The position numbers and the translations under genes are program-made. A stretch of 47,715 nucleotides of DNA from Gemmatimonadaceae bacterium. GTDB lineage: Bacteria; Latescibacterota; UBA2968; UBA8231. Each line of letters opens with the position of its first letter. Positions within the stretch are counted from its first letter, which is position 1. The notes below the pieces were generated by a model. It searched no databases. It was not told the DNA's origin and saw only the letters and a list, made by a program, of their open reading frames with translations. The stretch lies in the NCBI GenBank assembly GCA_002726335.1, contig PBSR01000229.1, positions 1-47,715 of the forward strand. The letters are read 5' to 3'. Below are positions 28,280 through 36,600 of this stretch, piece after piece.

Positions 28280-29002
28280 ATGCGTTGCGTCTTCGTCGGT
28301 ATCGAGTATGCCGGCAAGTCCACCTTGATCGATCTGCTCACCGCCTACTATCGGCAGCGCAGCCTGCGGGTACACGGCGATGACCACTTCACCATTCCCG
28401 ACTCCACACTGAGCCCGGAGTCGCGTGCGGCCTACGTGGGTTTTCCGGATGATGTGAAGGAGCGCATGCAACGCATGCAGATCCAGTACCACGTCGAGGT
28501 CCTGCGCAACTACGATCACGTGATGATCAGCGGCTGGCACATCGAGGAGTCGATCTACTCGGACTTCTACGGAGAGGATCCCGAAAACCCGTACTATCCC
28601 CGTTACGGGTACCGCCACCAGCGGCTCTACGAGGTGCAGGTGCTCGAGTCACGGCTGCCGGACGTGGTGTTGATCCACGTCACAGCGAGCGACGAGGCGA
28701 TTCGCCAACGTATGGCAGAGGCGCCCCACGAATACGCCATCGTCAAGTCCGCTGACGTGACAGAGATCAAGCAGCGGTTTGCCGATGAGGTCGATAGGTC
28801 TCTGCTGGCGCATAAAGGACTGCTCGTGGAGATCGACACAACCGACGCTTCGCCCCAGCAATCCCTGGACGAACTGCTGCTCAAGTCCGAGCCGCACATC
28901 ACTCAGGGTGAGCTGGCAATACGGCAGCTGCCGGTACCCGATGGGCCGTACGATGTGGCCTACGAGAATGGTGTGCGGCGGCAGGTGCCGAAAGACAGCT
29001 GA
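28280..29002 (+). CDS. P-loop kinase-like protein (dNK/thymidylate-kinase-like), unknown substrate
   Basis: A 240-residue protein starting directly with a P-loop: MRCVFVGIEYAGKSTLIDLL, where GIEYAGKS is a Walker A (G-x4-GK-S). The arrangement (P-loop, then DDHF, then MISGWHIEESIYSDFYG, then LIHVTASDEAIRQRM) resembles nucleoside/nucleotide or shikimate-type kinases, but no specific family is recognised. The start ATG 28280 follows AGAAGGAT. It is divergent from hemH and ends with a small GC hairpin, so it is probably monocistronic. A metabolite or nucleotide kinase is the best guess. Confidence 0.7.
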   Translation: MRCVFVGIEYAGKSTLIDLLTAYYRQRSLRVHGDDHFTIPDSTLSPESRAAYVGFPDDVKERMQRMQIQYHVEVLRNYDHVMISGWHIEESIYSDFYGEDPENPYYPRYGYRHQRLYEVQVLESRLPDVVLIHVTASDEAIRQRMAEAPHEYAIVKSADVTEIKQRFADEVDRSLLAHKGLLVEIDTTDASPQQSLDELLLKSEPHITQGELAIRQLPVPDGPYDVAYENGVRRQVPKDS

Positions 29003-29007
29003 ATCGC

Positions 29008-29028
29008 GAGCGCGTGGCCTGCGCGCTC
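29008..29028 (+). terminator. Small GC hairpin after the P-loop kinase
   Basis: GAGCGCG (29008-29014) pairs CGCGCTC (29022-29028) with a 7-nt loop, 5 nt after the stop. No T-tract. The remaining gap to the Rieske gene (29029-29251) holds only a possible -10 box TATACT at 29131-29136. Confidence 0.4.
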
Positions 29029-29251
29029 CAACCACGACGCAGAATTGAGCAGGAGAACCGCCGGGTCGACAGATCAATCGGTTAACGAGACACACCGCGC
29101 TCCCGAGCCTGGGTCGCGGTCTTTCATCCGTATACTGAAACGATCCACGACTCGGCAGGTTCGGCCCTGCTCCCTGCGCTGTCCCGCACCCGGCGGCTTC
29201 AGCGACTGGGGTCCCTGCCGAATCCCCCTGGATTCCATGCGAGGCGACACC

Positions 29252-29713
29252 ATGTCTGATTCCGCAGTTTACTCCGGACCAACCCGCCGTCTGGTCAACG
29301 CCCTGCTCGGCCTCGGCTTCGTCGGCACCGTCACCGGGTTTGCCGGTACCGTGCTGGCCTACCTCTGGCCCACCGCCGGCGGCGCCGGCAGCGAGTTCCT
29401 CGTCGGTGCTGCCGGACCACTGCGGGCCGAGGACATCGGGCCCGAGGGCAGCGTCGTCGGTCGCTCACGCCTCGGCAAGATCCTCGTCGTGCGTCGGGAG
29501 GACGGCCTGGTCGGGTTGCAGGCGACCTGCACCCACCTGGGCTGCACCGTCGCCTGGGATGCCACGACCGGCCAGGTGGAATGTCCCTGTCACGGCGCCC
29601 GTTACAATCTGCACGGCGAGATTCTCGGAGGCCCCGCCCGCGAACCTCTGGCGCAGGTGTCACTGACGGTCGAGGAGGGCGGCATCCGCGTGAGTCCCCT
29701 GCTGGAGGGCTGA
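29252..29713 (+). CDS. Rieske [2Fe-2S] subunit of a cytochrome bc-type complex
   Basis: A 153-residue membrane-anchored Rieske protein of quinol oxidation. An N-terminal transmembrane helix (about 15-38, LLGLGFVGTVTGFAGTVLAY) precedes the cluster domain with CTHLGC and CPCHGARY, giving both Cys-His pairs and the two bridging cysteines. The start ATG 29252 is supported by GAGG at 29241-29244; ATG 29237 is a poorer alternative. It lies 2 nt from the cytochrome b gene and forms an operon with it. Confidence 0.93.
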   Translation: MSDSAVYSGPTRRLVNALLGLGFVGTVTGFAGTVLAYLWPTAGGAGSEFLVGAAGPLRAEDIGPEGSVVGRSRLGKILVVRREDGLVGLQATCTHLGCTVAWDATTGQVECPCHGARYNLHGEILGGPAREPLAQVSLTVEEGGIRVSPLLEG

Positions 29714-29715
29714 TC

Positions 29716-30885
29716 GTGCAGCGACTCTGGCTCTGGTTCGATGAGCGGTTGCACCTGGAGCCCGTGCGCCAGGTAGTGCTCGACAACCTGCGCAAACCCG
29801 TTCCCCCTCATGTGAACTGGCTGTTCACCCTGGGCGCCGCCCTGTTGCTGCTGTTGAGCGTGCAGTTGCTGTCCGGTGTTCTGCTGATGGCGTACTACAA
29901 ACCGACCGGACGGGAGGCCTTTGCCAGCGTCGAGTCGATCATGTACGAGGTGCCCCTGGGCTGGCTGGTCCGTTCCATACACAATTGGGGTTCGCACCTG
30001 ATCGTCATCGTCGCCCTGGCACACATGTTTCGGGTGTTCTTCTACGGCGGTTTCAAGAAACCGCGAGAACTGACCTGGATCGTCGGGGTCGGCCTGCTGG
30101 CGGCGATTCTCGGCTTCGGCTTCACCGGCTACCTGCTGCCCTGGGATCAGGTGGCGTACTGGGGTACCGTGGTAGCTACCGAGGCGCCGGCGTCGCTGCC
30201 CGTCCTCGGGCCGACTACGAGACAGTTCATGATCGGCGGCAGCGAGGTGGCCGACGCGACCCTGGGCCGCTTCTATGTGGTCCATGTCTTCCTGCTGCCC
30301 TTGCTGCTCCTTGGGCTGGTGGGATTGCATCTCTTCCTGATCCGTTACCAGGGGATCTCGTCGCTGGGGCGCAGCGATGTTCCCGAGCCGACAGCCGAAC
30401 AGAACCGTGCCGCCGGCGGTGAGCCGTTCTTCCCGCACCATTTTCTCAGGGACAGCGCCACGATGTATCTCACCCTTGGCGTGCTCGTCACTCTGGCGCT
30501 GCTGTATCCCGCCCATATAGGCACGCCCGCCGACCCGCTGAGTACACCGATGGGCATCAAGCCCGAGTGGTACTTCCTGCCCGCGTACCAGCTGTTGAAG
30601 TACGTGCCCGAGGTCGTCGGCGTGAACATGCCGCCGCTGCTGCTGCTGGTTCTGGTCCTGCTGCCGCTGGCGATCGACACGTCTCCGCAGCGGCACCCCG
30701 GTCGCCGCCCCCGGGTCGTGGCTGGCTGGCTGGCGACGACCGCAGTGATTCTGCTGCTCGGGGTTCTCGGACATCTGTCGGAGACGACGAGCACGTTCTT
30801 CGGCACCACCTACCACTTCGATGTACAGGGCGTACCCCATAGGGTGGAAGTTGATGTCGCCGATGATGAGGGGGGGCAACCGTGA
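29716..30885 (+). CDS. Cytochrome b (quinol-oxidising, b6/subunit IV-like fused)
   Basis: A 389-residue membrane protein with about 8 transmembrane helices and a full-length bc1-type layout. The two haem-ligand pairs are visible: SIHNWGSHL...ALAHMF in helix B and YVVHVF...GLHLFL in helix D. The Qo-site motif PEWYFLPAYQLLKYVP is intact. The start is GTG 29716 (MQRLWLWFDERL), 2 nt after the Rieske stop. It overlaps the pentaheme cytochrome gene in GTGA. A periplasmic-side tail of about 30 residues follows the last helix. Confidence 0.94.
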   Translation: MQRLWLWFDERLHLEPVRQVVLDNLRKPVPPHVNWLFTLGAALLLLLSVQLLSGVLLMAYYKPTGREAFASVESIMYEVPLGWLVRSIHNWGSHLIVIVALAHMFRVFFYGGFKKPRELTWIVGVGLLAAILGFGFTGYLLPWDQVAYWGTVVATEAPASLPVLGPTTRQFMIGGSEVADATLGRFYVVHVFLLPLLLLGLVGLHLFLIRYQGISSLGRSDVPEPTAEQNRAAGGEPFFPHHFLRDSATMYLTLGVLVTLALLYPAHIGTPADPLSTPMGIKPEWYFLPAYQLLKYVPEVVGVNMPPLLLLVLVLLPLAIDTSPQRHPGRRPRVVAGWLATTAVILLLGVLGHLSETTSTFFGTTYHFDVQGVPHRVEVDVADDEGGQP

Positions 30886-31691
30886 GGCGCTGGCTGTTGA
30901 TGATTCTGCCCACCGTCGTCTGGGCTCAGCAGGAGTTGGTGGTGCCCCCGGGCCAGGTCGACCTGGACGACGTGTGGTGCACCATGTGTCACGAAGAGCA
31001 GGGGGAGGACTTCGGCCAGGGAGTGCATTACCAGCGAGGTCTGCTGCTGTGCAACGACTGCCACGGCGGGGACACCGACGAGGCGCGCGAGGAGGAGGCC
31101 AAGGCGCCGGAGACGGGGTTCATCGGCAAGCCGGCACGGGAGGACATCGCCGGGATCTGTGCCCGATGCCACAAGGGCCCGGCGGAGTTCTTCCGCATGG
31201 GCCCCCACGCTGACCCGGCAGATCGTGACAACCCCACCTGTATCACCTGTCATCAGAATCATAACGTGGCCGATGCGACGCTGACGCTGATGGACACGAC
31301 CTGTGCGGTCTGTCACGGCGGCGAAGACGACGTCGCCCTGGAGCGGGCCACAGGCATTCAGCTGGCACTGCGGGAGGCCGAGCAGAACCTGCACGTGGTG
31401 GCGGCACGCTTCGACAGCCTGGGGCAGATCGACGCCGGGTTGCAGCGGTCGGCCGGGCTGCTCGCCGGCGCCGGCGCCTCCCTGCGACAGGTCGAGGCCC
31501 GGACACACTCTCTCGACATGGAGATCATCGACGAATCCGTGGCGGCCGTCGACGAGGAGATCGCCGCCGTACAACAGCTGCTCGACGAGTCGGAAGCGTC
31601 GCGCCGGTACCGTCGTTGGGCCGTCGGTGGCGTCTGGGTTTTCGTCGTGGCCAACGTGACTCTGTTCTGGATGAAACGCCGCCAGCTGTGA
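30882..31691 (+). CDS. Membrane-anchored pentaheme cytochrome c
   Basis: A 269-residue cytochrome with five CxxCH haem sites: CTMCH (33-37), CNDCH (57-61), CARCH (93-97), CITCH (120-124) and CAVCH (141-145). An N-terminal signal ends at VWAQ. A long helical, coiled-coil-like stretch (about 150-240) leads to a C-terminal transmembrane segment (about 245-262, VGGVWVFVVANVTLFW). The start GTG 30882 overlaps the cytochrome b stop. It takes the place where a cytochrome c1 would be expected, so it probably accepts electrons from the Rieske centre. The NapC/NrfH or tetraheme group is a possible relative. Confidence 0.9.
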   Translation: MRRWLLMILPTVVWAQQELVVPPGQVDLDDVWCTMCHEEQGEDFGQGVHYQRGLLLCNDCHGGDTDEAREEEAKAPETGFIGKPAREDIAGICARCHKGPAEFFRMGPHADPADRDNPTCITCHQNHNVADATLTLMDTTCAVCHGGEDDVALERATGIQLALREAEQNLHVVAARFDSLGQIDAGLQRSAGLLAGAGASLRQVEARTHSLDMEIIDESVAAVDEEIAAVQQLLDESEASRRYRRWAVGGVWVFVVANVTLFWMKRRQL

Positions 31692-31695
31692 CCCA

Positions 31696-31717
31696 TGTCG
31701 TGCCCCGGGGCACGACA
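31696..31717. repeat. Perfect 22-bp palindrome between two operons
   Basis: TGTCGTGCCCC (31696-31706) is followed directly by its exact complement GGGGCACGACA (31707-31717), 4 nt after the cytochrome gene stop and 13 nt before the MBL gene. It could be a terminator hairpin or an operator. Confidence 0.5.
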
Positions 31718-31730
31718 CTATCTTGGGGGC

Positions 31731-32564
31731 ATGAGATTCACACTCCTCGGATCCGGCGCGGTGCGCAACAACCCGCGCCGCGCGGGGCCCTCACAGATTC
31801 TCCAGTTCAAAGGACACAACGGCGAGGCCAGCCGTACCTGGATGTTCGACTGCGGGCGCTCGGCCTGCCTGCGCCTCGCCCAGCAGGAGGTGGCCGCGGA
31901 GAACGTGGATCGCCTGTTCCTCACCCATCTGCACTTCGACCACGTCGTTGACGTGCCCTATTTCGTCTACGTGGGCTGGAACAATGGTCGCCGCAACCCG
32001 CTGCGTATCTACGGCCCCGTCGGCACCGCCCACTTCATCGAACACCTGATTCGACCGCCCTTCCGCGACGACATCAACAGTCGCCTCGGCCACGGCAAGA
32101 AGGAGTTCGGTCTCGATCCCGAAGTCGTCGAAATCGACAGCGCCGGTGATGTCCTCCACGAGGAGGGCTGTGTCCTGTCGGCGGTGTTCACCGATCACGG
32201 TGGCATTACGACGCTGTGTTATCGCGTCGAGGCAGAGCAACAGCGTGTCATCATCAGTGGCGACGGACTGCCCCAGGAAGGCTTCGAGGAGTTTGCCCAC
32301 GGTGCCGATCTGATGGTCTACGAGTGTTCGGGCACAGCCGAGTTCCTGGCGCAACAGCCCTGGGGGACATGGCACATCACGCCGGAGGCGTTGGGAGCGC
32401 TGGCCAGCCGTTGTGCCGTGCGGCGTCTGATGATCAAGCATCTCGTCATCGAGGATATCACGGGCGAACTTGACGCGGTCAACGACATGGGGGAGCGCAT
32501 ACGGGTCCACTTCGATGGCGAGGTCATCGTCGGTGCCGACGGGAGTGGCGTCGATCTTGGCTGA
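31731..32564 (+). CDS. Metallo-beta-lactamase-fold hydrolase, RNase Z-like
   Basis: A 277-residue MBL-fold protein with the metal motif LTHLHFDH (His66, His68, Asp70, His71), TDHGG and ISGDG, and a late histidine in IKHLV. The N-terminus MRFTLLGSGA is typical of RNase Z/ElaC-like and related phosphodiesterases. At 277 residues it is close to, but not clearly, a tRNase Z; no flexible arm is apparent. ATG 31731 is preferred over ATG 31695, which would add a short tail across a palindrome. It is 4 nt from the methyltransferase gene, so both may act in RNA processing or modification; this is inference. Confidence 0.85.
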   Translation: MRFTLLGSGAVRNNPRRAGPSQILQFKGHNGEASRTWMFDCGRSACLRLAQQEVAAENVDRLFLTHLHFDHVVDVPYFVYVGWNNGRRNPLRIYGPVGTAHFIEHLIRPPFRDDINSRLGHGKKEFGLDPEVVEIDSAGDVLHEEGCVLSAVFTDHGGITTLCYRVEAEQQRVIISGDGLPQEGFEEFAHGADLMVYECSGTAEFLAQQPWGTWHITPEALGALASRCAVRRLMIKHLVIEDITGELDAVNDMGERIRVHFDGEVIVGADGSGVDLG

Positions 32565-32568
32565 GAGG

Positions 32569-33102
32569 ATGTTGCCCCTTCGAAAGGTGGAGATTCGCCG
32601 ACTCTTCGAGCAGGCGGCCGGCGATTTTCCGCCCCAGGCCGAGGTCTCTTTTCTGCTGCAGAGCATGGAAGATCCCCGCAACGTGGGATCCCTGTTCCGC
32701 GTCGCCGACGCGGTGGGCGCCCGCGAGCTGGTGTTTACCGGCAAGACCCCCGTCCCGCCCCATGACGAGATCGATCGTACTTCGCGTGGCCACGACCGCC
32801 GGGTCAAGTGGCGTCGGATCGCCGATACACACGAGGCCCTGACGACACTGAAGGCGGAAGGGTATCAGATCGTGGCGCTGGAGACGGCGCAGGGGACGCG
32901 GCCCTTCCTCGACTTCGCCTGGGAGGACCGTGTCTGCCTCGTGCTCGGCAACGAGTCGAACGGCGTGTATGCCGGAACTCTGGGGCTGTGCGATGGCGCT
33001 GTCTTCGTGCCGATGTACGGCAAGGGACCGTCGATGAATGTGCACGTGGCGGCGGCATTGGTCGCCTATCAGGTAATACTTCGCGGTGGCCGGAGTCGAT
33101 AG
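32569..33102 (+). CDS. TrmH/SpoU-family RNA 2'-O-methyltransferase
   Basis: A 177-residue SPOUT methyltransferase. The three family motifs are clear: motif 1 NVGSLFRVADAVGA, motif 2 LVLGNESNGV and motif 3 MYGKGPSMNVHVAAALVAY, which form the knotted SAM site. The start is uncertain: ATG 32569 abuts AGAGG, and TTG 32557 would add four residues. The target may be tRNA or rRNA; the short N-terminus suggests a TrmH/TrmL-like tRNA enzyme. It lies 4 nt after the MBL gene. Confidence 0.9.
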   Translation: MLPLRKVEIRRLFEQAAGDFPPQAEVSFLLQSMEDPRNVGSLFRVADAVGARELVFTGKTPVPPHDEIDRTSRGHDRRVKWRRIADTHEALTTLKAEGYQIVALETAQGTRPFLDFAWEDRVCLVLGNESNGVYAGTLGLCDGAVFVPMYGKGPSMNVHVAAALVAYQVILRGGRSR

Positions 33103-33472
33103 TCCTTCTATTTCAGAGGAAACACCAGGACGGTTCGGCCAAACCCGCCGCTCAGGCGGCGGTATTCGCCGTTCGACGCGAGGTGGTCAGGGATTGTACA
33201 CTATCCAGGTCAATGGCCGACCACATGCGTAAGAGGCTGTTTATTCCTGCCTTACACGAGTATCAATCGGAATCGACTGAGATCACCCGGATGGACTGAT
33301 CAGGCGACAGTCAGCGAATCGATCCTCATGACGACAAGGAGTGACATGCAGTAAGCGATGAAAAAACATGATGTTGTGAGAGGCTGAACAGCTCCTGTCT
33401 CGCAATGCTGGCACGGCATGTGCATGGTCACGCGGGACAGCCGAAGCCCAGCCTCTGCAAGGAGAACCCGTC
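33103..33472 (+). other. Long intergenic region upstream of the sensor-kinase cluster
   Basis: It contains a 7-bp GC hairpin CCGCCGC/GCGGCGG (33145-33162), possibly the end of the methyltransferase transcript. It also holds a Shine-Dalgarno AAGGAG (33336-33341) in front of a two-codon ORF (ATG CAG TAA, 33346-33354), the 11-nt palindrome AACATGATGTT (33366-33376) and a sigma-54-type promoter (33408-33424). No longer coding frame is convincing. Confidence 0.5.
33408..33424 (+). promoter_or_regulatory. Sigma-54 (RpoN)-type -24/-12 promoter
   Basis: CTGGCACGGCATGTGCA fits YTGGCACG-N4-TTGCA with one mismatch and has the exact GG-N10-GC geometry (GG 33410-33411, GC 33422-33423). The predicted start is near 33434, about 38 nt before a Shine-Dalgarno-led small ORF. 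The operon downstream encodes a sigma-54-activating response regulator, which supports the call. Confidence 0.65.
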
Positions 33473-33565
33473 ATGTCCCGCATCGCCTACGCTTCCGCCA
33501 TTGCTTCCGCCCTGAAGACGGGCACTCGATCCATGACCAGATTCCTGGCAATCTGGTACCTCTAG
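33473..33565 (+). CDS. Small ORF (30 residues), possible leader or small membrane peptide
   Basis: ATG 33473 is 8 nt from an excellent Shine-Dalgarno AAGGAG (33459-33464). The predicted peptide begins MSRIAYASAIASALK and ends FLAIWYL, with a basic, Ala/Ser-rich N-terminal half and a hydrophobic aromatic end. It lies about 38 nt downstream of the predicted sigma-54 start and 38 nt upstream of an intrinsic terminator, making a neat mini-transcription unit. It could be a leader peptide or a small functional product; coding is inferred from signals only. Confidence 0.45.
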   Translation: MSRIAYASAIASALKTGTRSMTRFLAIWYL

Positions 33566-33603
33566 ACTGCGTTCAGGAGCGTTTGTTTCTGCTTCGCAGC
33601 AAG

Positions 33604-33651
33604 ACCGGCCGCACGGTGTTCCCTGCACCGCGCGGCCGGTTCGTTATTTTT
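33604..33651 (+). terminator. Intrinsic terminator between the small ORF and the sensor kinase
   Basis: A 15-bp stem with one A-C mismatch (33604-33618 against 33626-33640), a 7-nt loop and TCGTTATTTTT after it. The T-tract ends 9 nt before the kinase start codon, so it could attenuate transcription into the kinase. Confidence 0.85.
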
Positions 33652-33660
33652 GGGATACCC

Positions 33661-36600
33661 ATGCCCGGCCTCACCCGACATATCAACTACCGCAGACACC
33701 TGTCGGCGCTCTGTGTCGCGGCCGCGCTGTGCCTGACAGGCGCCACGCAAGTCGCAGCGGCAGAACCGACGCTGGCTCGCATGTCCTTCTGGGTTCCGCC
33801 GGATCAGCAGGATGAATTCGCCGCCCTCTACGAGGCCGAGATCCGCCCCTGGATGGAGTCCCAGGGCCTGCAGGCCTCCGCCGAATCAGGACGGCCCACG
33901 GTTCCCGGTGTGTTCTCGCGGCTGTACGAGTTTCCCAACCCGTCGCTCATCGACTCCGCACGCCACCGGATGCGCGCCGACCGCTACCTGCGGGAACATA
34001 TGCGGGAGTGGGGTGAGACCTACCACTCGCAGGAAGACGGGGGGCTGCTGAAAATCGCCTTCCGATCCTACCGTGCGCCGTTGACCCATCTGCGTACGAT
34101 CGATGTGGGAGAGGGTGTTACGCGGTCTCTCGGTCCCGGCCGCGGACGTTGGCACACTTACGATGTCACCGATGGCCTGGCAGGACCGATGGTGCAGGCC
34201 ATGCTGCAGGATCGCCAGGGCCACATGTGGTTCGGCACGGGCAACAACGGGATCAGCCGCTTCGACGGTGGCCAGTGGCTTGGACTCGATACCGAAGACG
34301 GGTTGCCGAGCAACAACGTGCGCGCCCTGCACGAAGACCGCGACGGCAGGCTGTGGCTGGCAACGGCCAAGGGTATCGCCAGCCTCGGACCCGAAGGCCT
34401 GGTGGGCTTTGGCCCCGAAGACGGTCTGCCCCGTGGCGAGGTAATCGATATCGCCGAGGACGCCGATGGTACGCTCTGGTTCGCCATATTCGGCTCCGGT
34501 ATCGCCCGCCGCGAAGGGGACGGGTGGTTCATCTTGGACCACGAGAAGGGCCTGCGAGACGGTCGGATCAATGGCATAGACTTCGCGCCGGATGGGGCCC
34601 TGTGGGTTGCCACCTACACGAGTATCGAGCGCTATGACGGGGACCACTGGACCGTTTTCGACGACACGTCTGACCTGCCGGAGATGCCTGCCTTCGTCAT
34701 CAGCATCGACCGCTCAGGAGACGTGTGGACCTCGTGCCGAGGCGGTGTCGCCAGCTACGATGGTACCGCCTGGACCCCATTCGGTTCCAAGCATGACGAT
34801 GCCACCGGCATGGTGATCGGCATCTTCGAAGAAGACAACGGCGATCACCTGTTTCTCACATCGAACGGCGTGCTGCGTTTGCGCGACGGTGAGACGTCCA
34901 CCAAGGCGCAGCATACGGCCCTGCCCCACAGCGCCGTGCACCAGGCTCTGCGCGATCGCGAAGGGGCCATGTGGTTCGCCACCATGGGAGGCGCCAGCCG
35001 TCTCGACGAAACCGGGCTCGTGGTCTACACGGAGGAGGACGGTCTGACTGGCGGCGTCCATCATCTCCGCCGGACGCAGGAGGGAGACCTGTGGATCGCC
35101 CACAATGACACCACCGGGGTGACCCGTCTGCGGCGTGGTGAGATGACCACATGGACTGACCGGGATGGCCTGCCGGAGGCCAAGGTGTACCGTGTCGACC
35201 AGGACACTCAGGGTCGTGTCTGGGTCCTGACGGGAGACGGTGCCGCGCGTATGGATGGCGACCACTGGTCGATTCTCGATGTCGGTGCCGGCCGGCCCCA
35301 GGACCAGGTGCTGGCGCTGCTGCAGGCGCGCAACGGCGATCTGTGGCTGGGTACCGGCCGCGGCCTGGCGCGCTGGGACGGCAGTCAGATCGAGGTCTTT
35401 GCCACCGAGGACGGGTTGCCTGGAGACGAGGTGCTGGACCTGCTGGAGACGCGCAATGGTGACCTGTGGATCTCTGCCGAGTCAGGTGTGGCCCGGTTCG
35501 ACGGAGAGTCCTTCGAAGTCTTCGACGACGAGGATGGGCTGCCGCGATATGTCCTCGACATGCACGAGGACGCTGAGGGTGGTATCTGGTTCGCCACCCA
35601 TGGCGGCGTGGTTCGTTATGACGGTGACAGCTTCACCCGCTACACGATGGACGACGGGCTGGCCTCCAACGACGTGCACAGCGTGCACATGGACAGTGCC
35701 GGCGTCCTCTGGGCTGGCACCGACGGCGGCGGTATCAGCCGTTTCGACGGCGAGGTTTTTCAGAGCCTCTCGGCACGGGACGGCCTGCCCGACAATGTCA
35801 CGCTGTCCGTCGCCCCGGCAGGGGACGGTTCGTACTGGATCGGCGGCAATGCCGGGATGTCCCGATTCCTGCCGCAGCCGGCCGCTGATGTCCCGGTCTT
35901 CATCGACGCCGTGGTCGCCGACCGCCGGCACGCCGATGTCGACGCGGTGGATGTGCCAACCTCGGTAGAGGTCGTCGTCTTCGAGGTGCGCGGCATCAGC
36001 CTGAAAACCCGCCCCGGTCAACTGGTGTTCCGCTACCGCCTGCTGGGCTCCCGGGACGAGAACTGGCAACACACACGCGACACGCGCATCGAGTATCATG
36101 GTCTGCCCCGAGGCGACTACGTTTTCGAGGTGCTCGCCGTCGATCGAGACCTGGGAACCAGCAACACGGCGGCGACGGTTGTTCTCACCGTGCACCTGCC
36201 CTACGAGCTCATCGGCTCTGTCGGCGCCCTGGTCGTCGCCTTCGGTCTCATCGGCTGGCAAGCCACACGAATCGTACGCCGTGACGCACGTCTGCAAGAG
36301 TCGAATCGGCGTCTCGAGGAGAACGCCCGGGCCCTCGAGCAGGCCCATCAGGAGGTGTTGCGCGCCAGTCAGGCAAAGAGTGCTTTCCTGGCGAACATGT
36401 CGCACGAGCTGCGCACGCCGATGAATGCCATCATCAATTTCTCCTCCCTTATACTGGATCGAGCCTACGGAGACATCGGTGATGACCTGCGGGATGCCGT
36501 CGAAGAGATCGACAGCAACGGCGACAACCTGCTGACGCTGATCAACGATGTTCTCGACCTGTCGAAAATCGAAGCGGGCGCCATGACACTGAAGCTCGTC

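Noticed and set aside
34147..35868. Tandem repeats as CRISPR or DNA satellite
   Set aside because: The periodicity is at protein level (propeller repeats) with diverged DNA and no spacers; it is inside the kinase gene.
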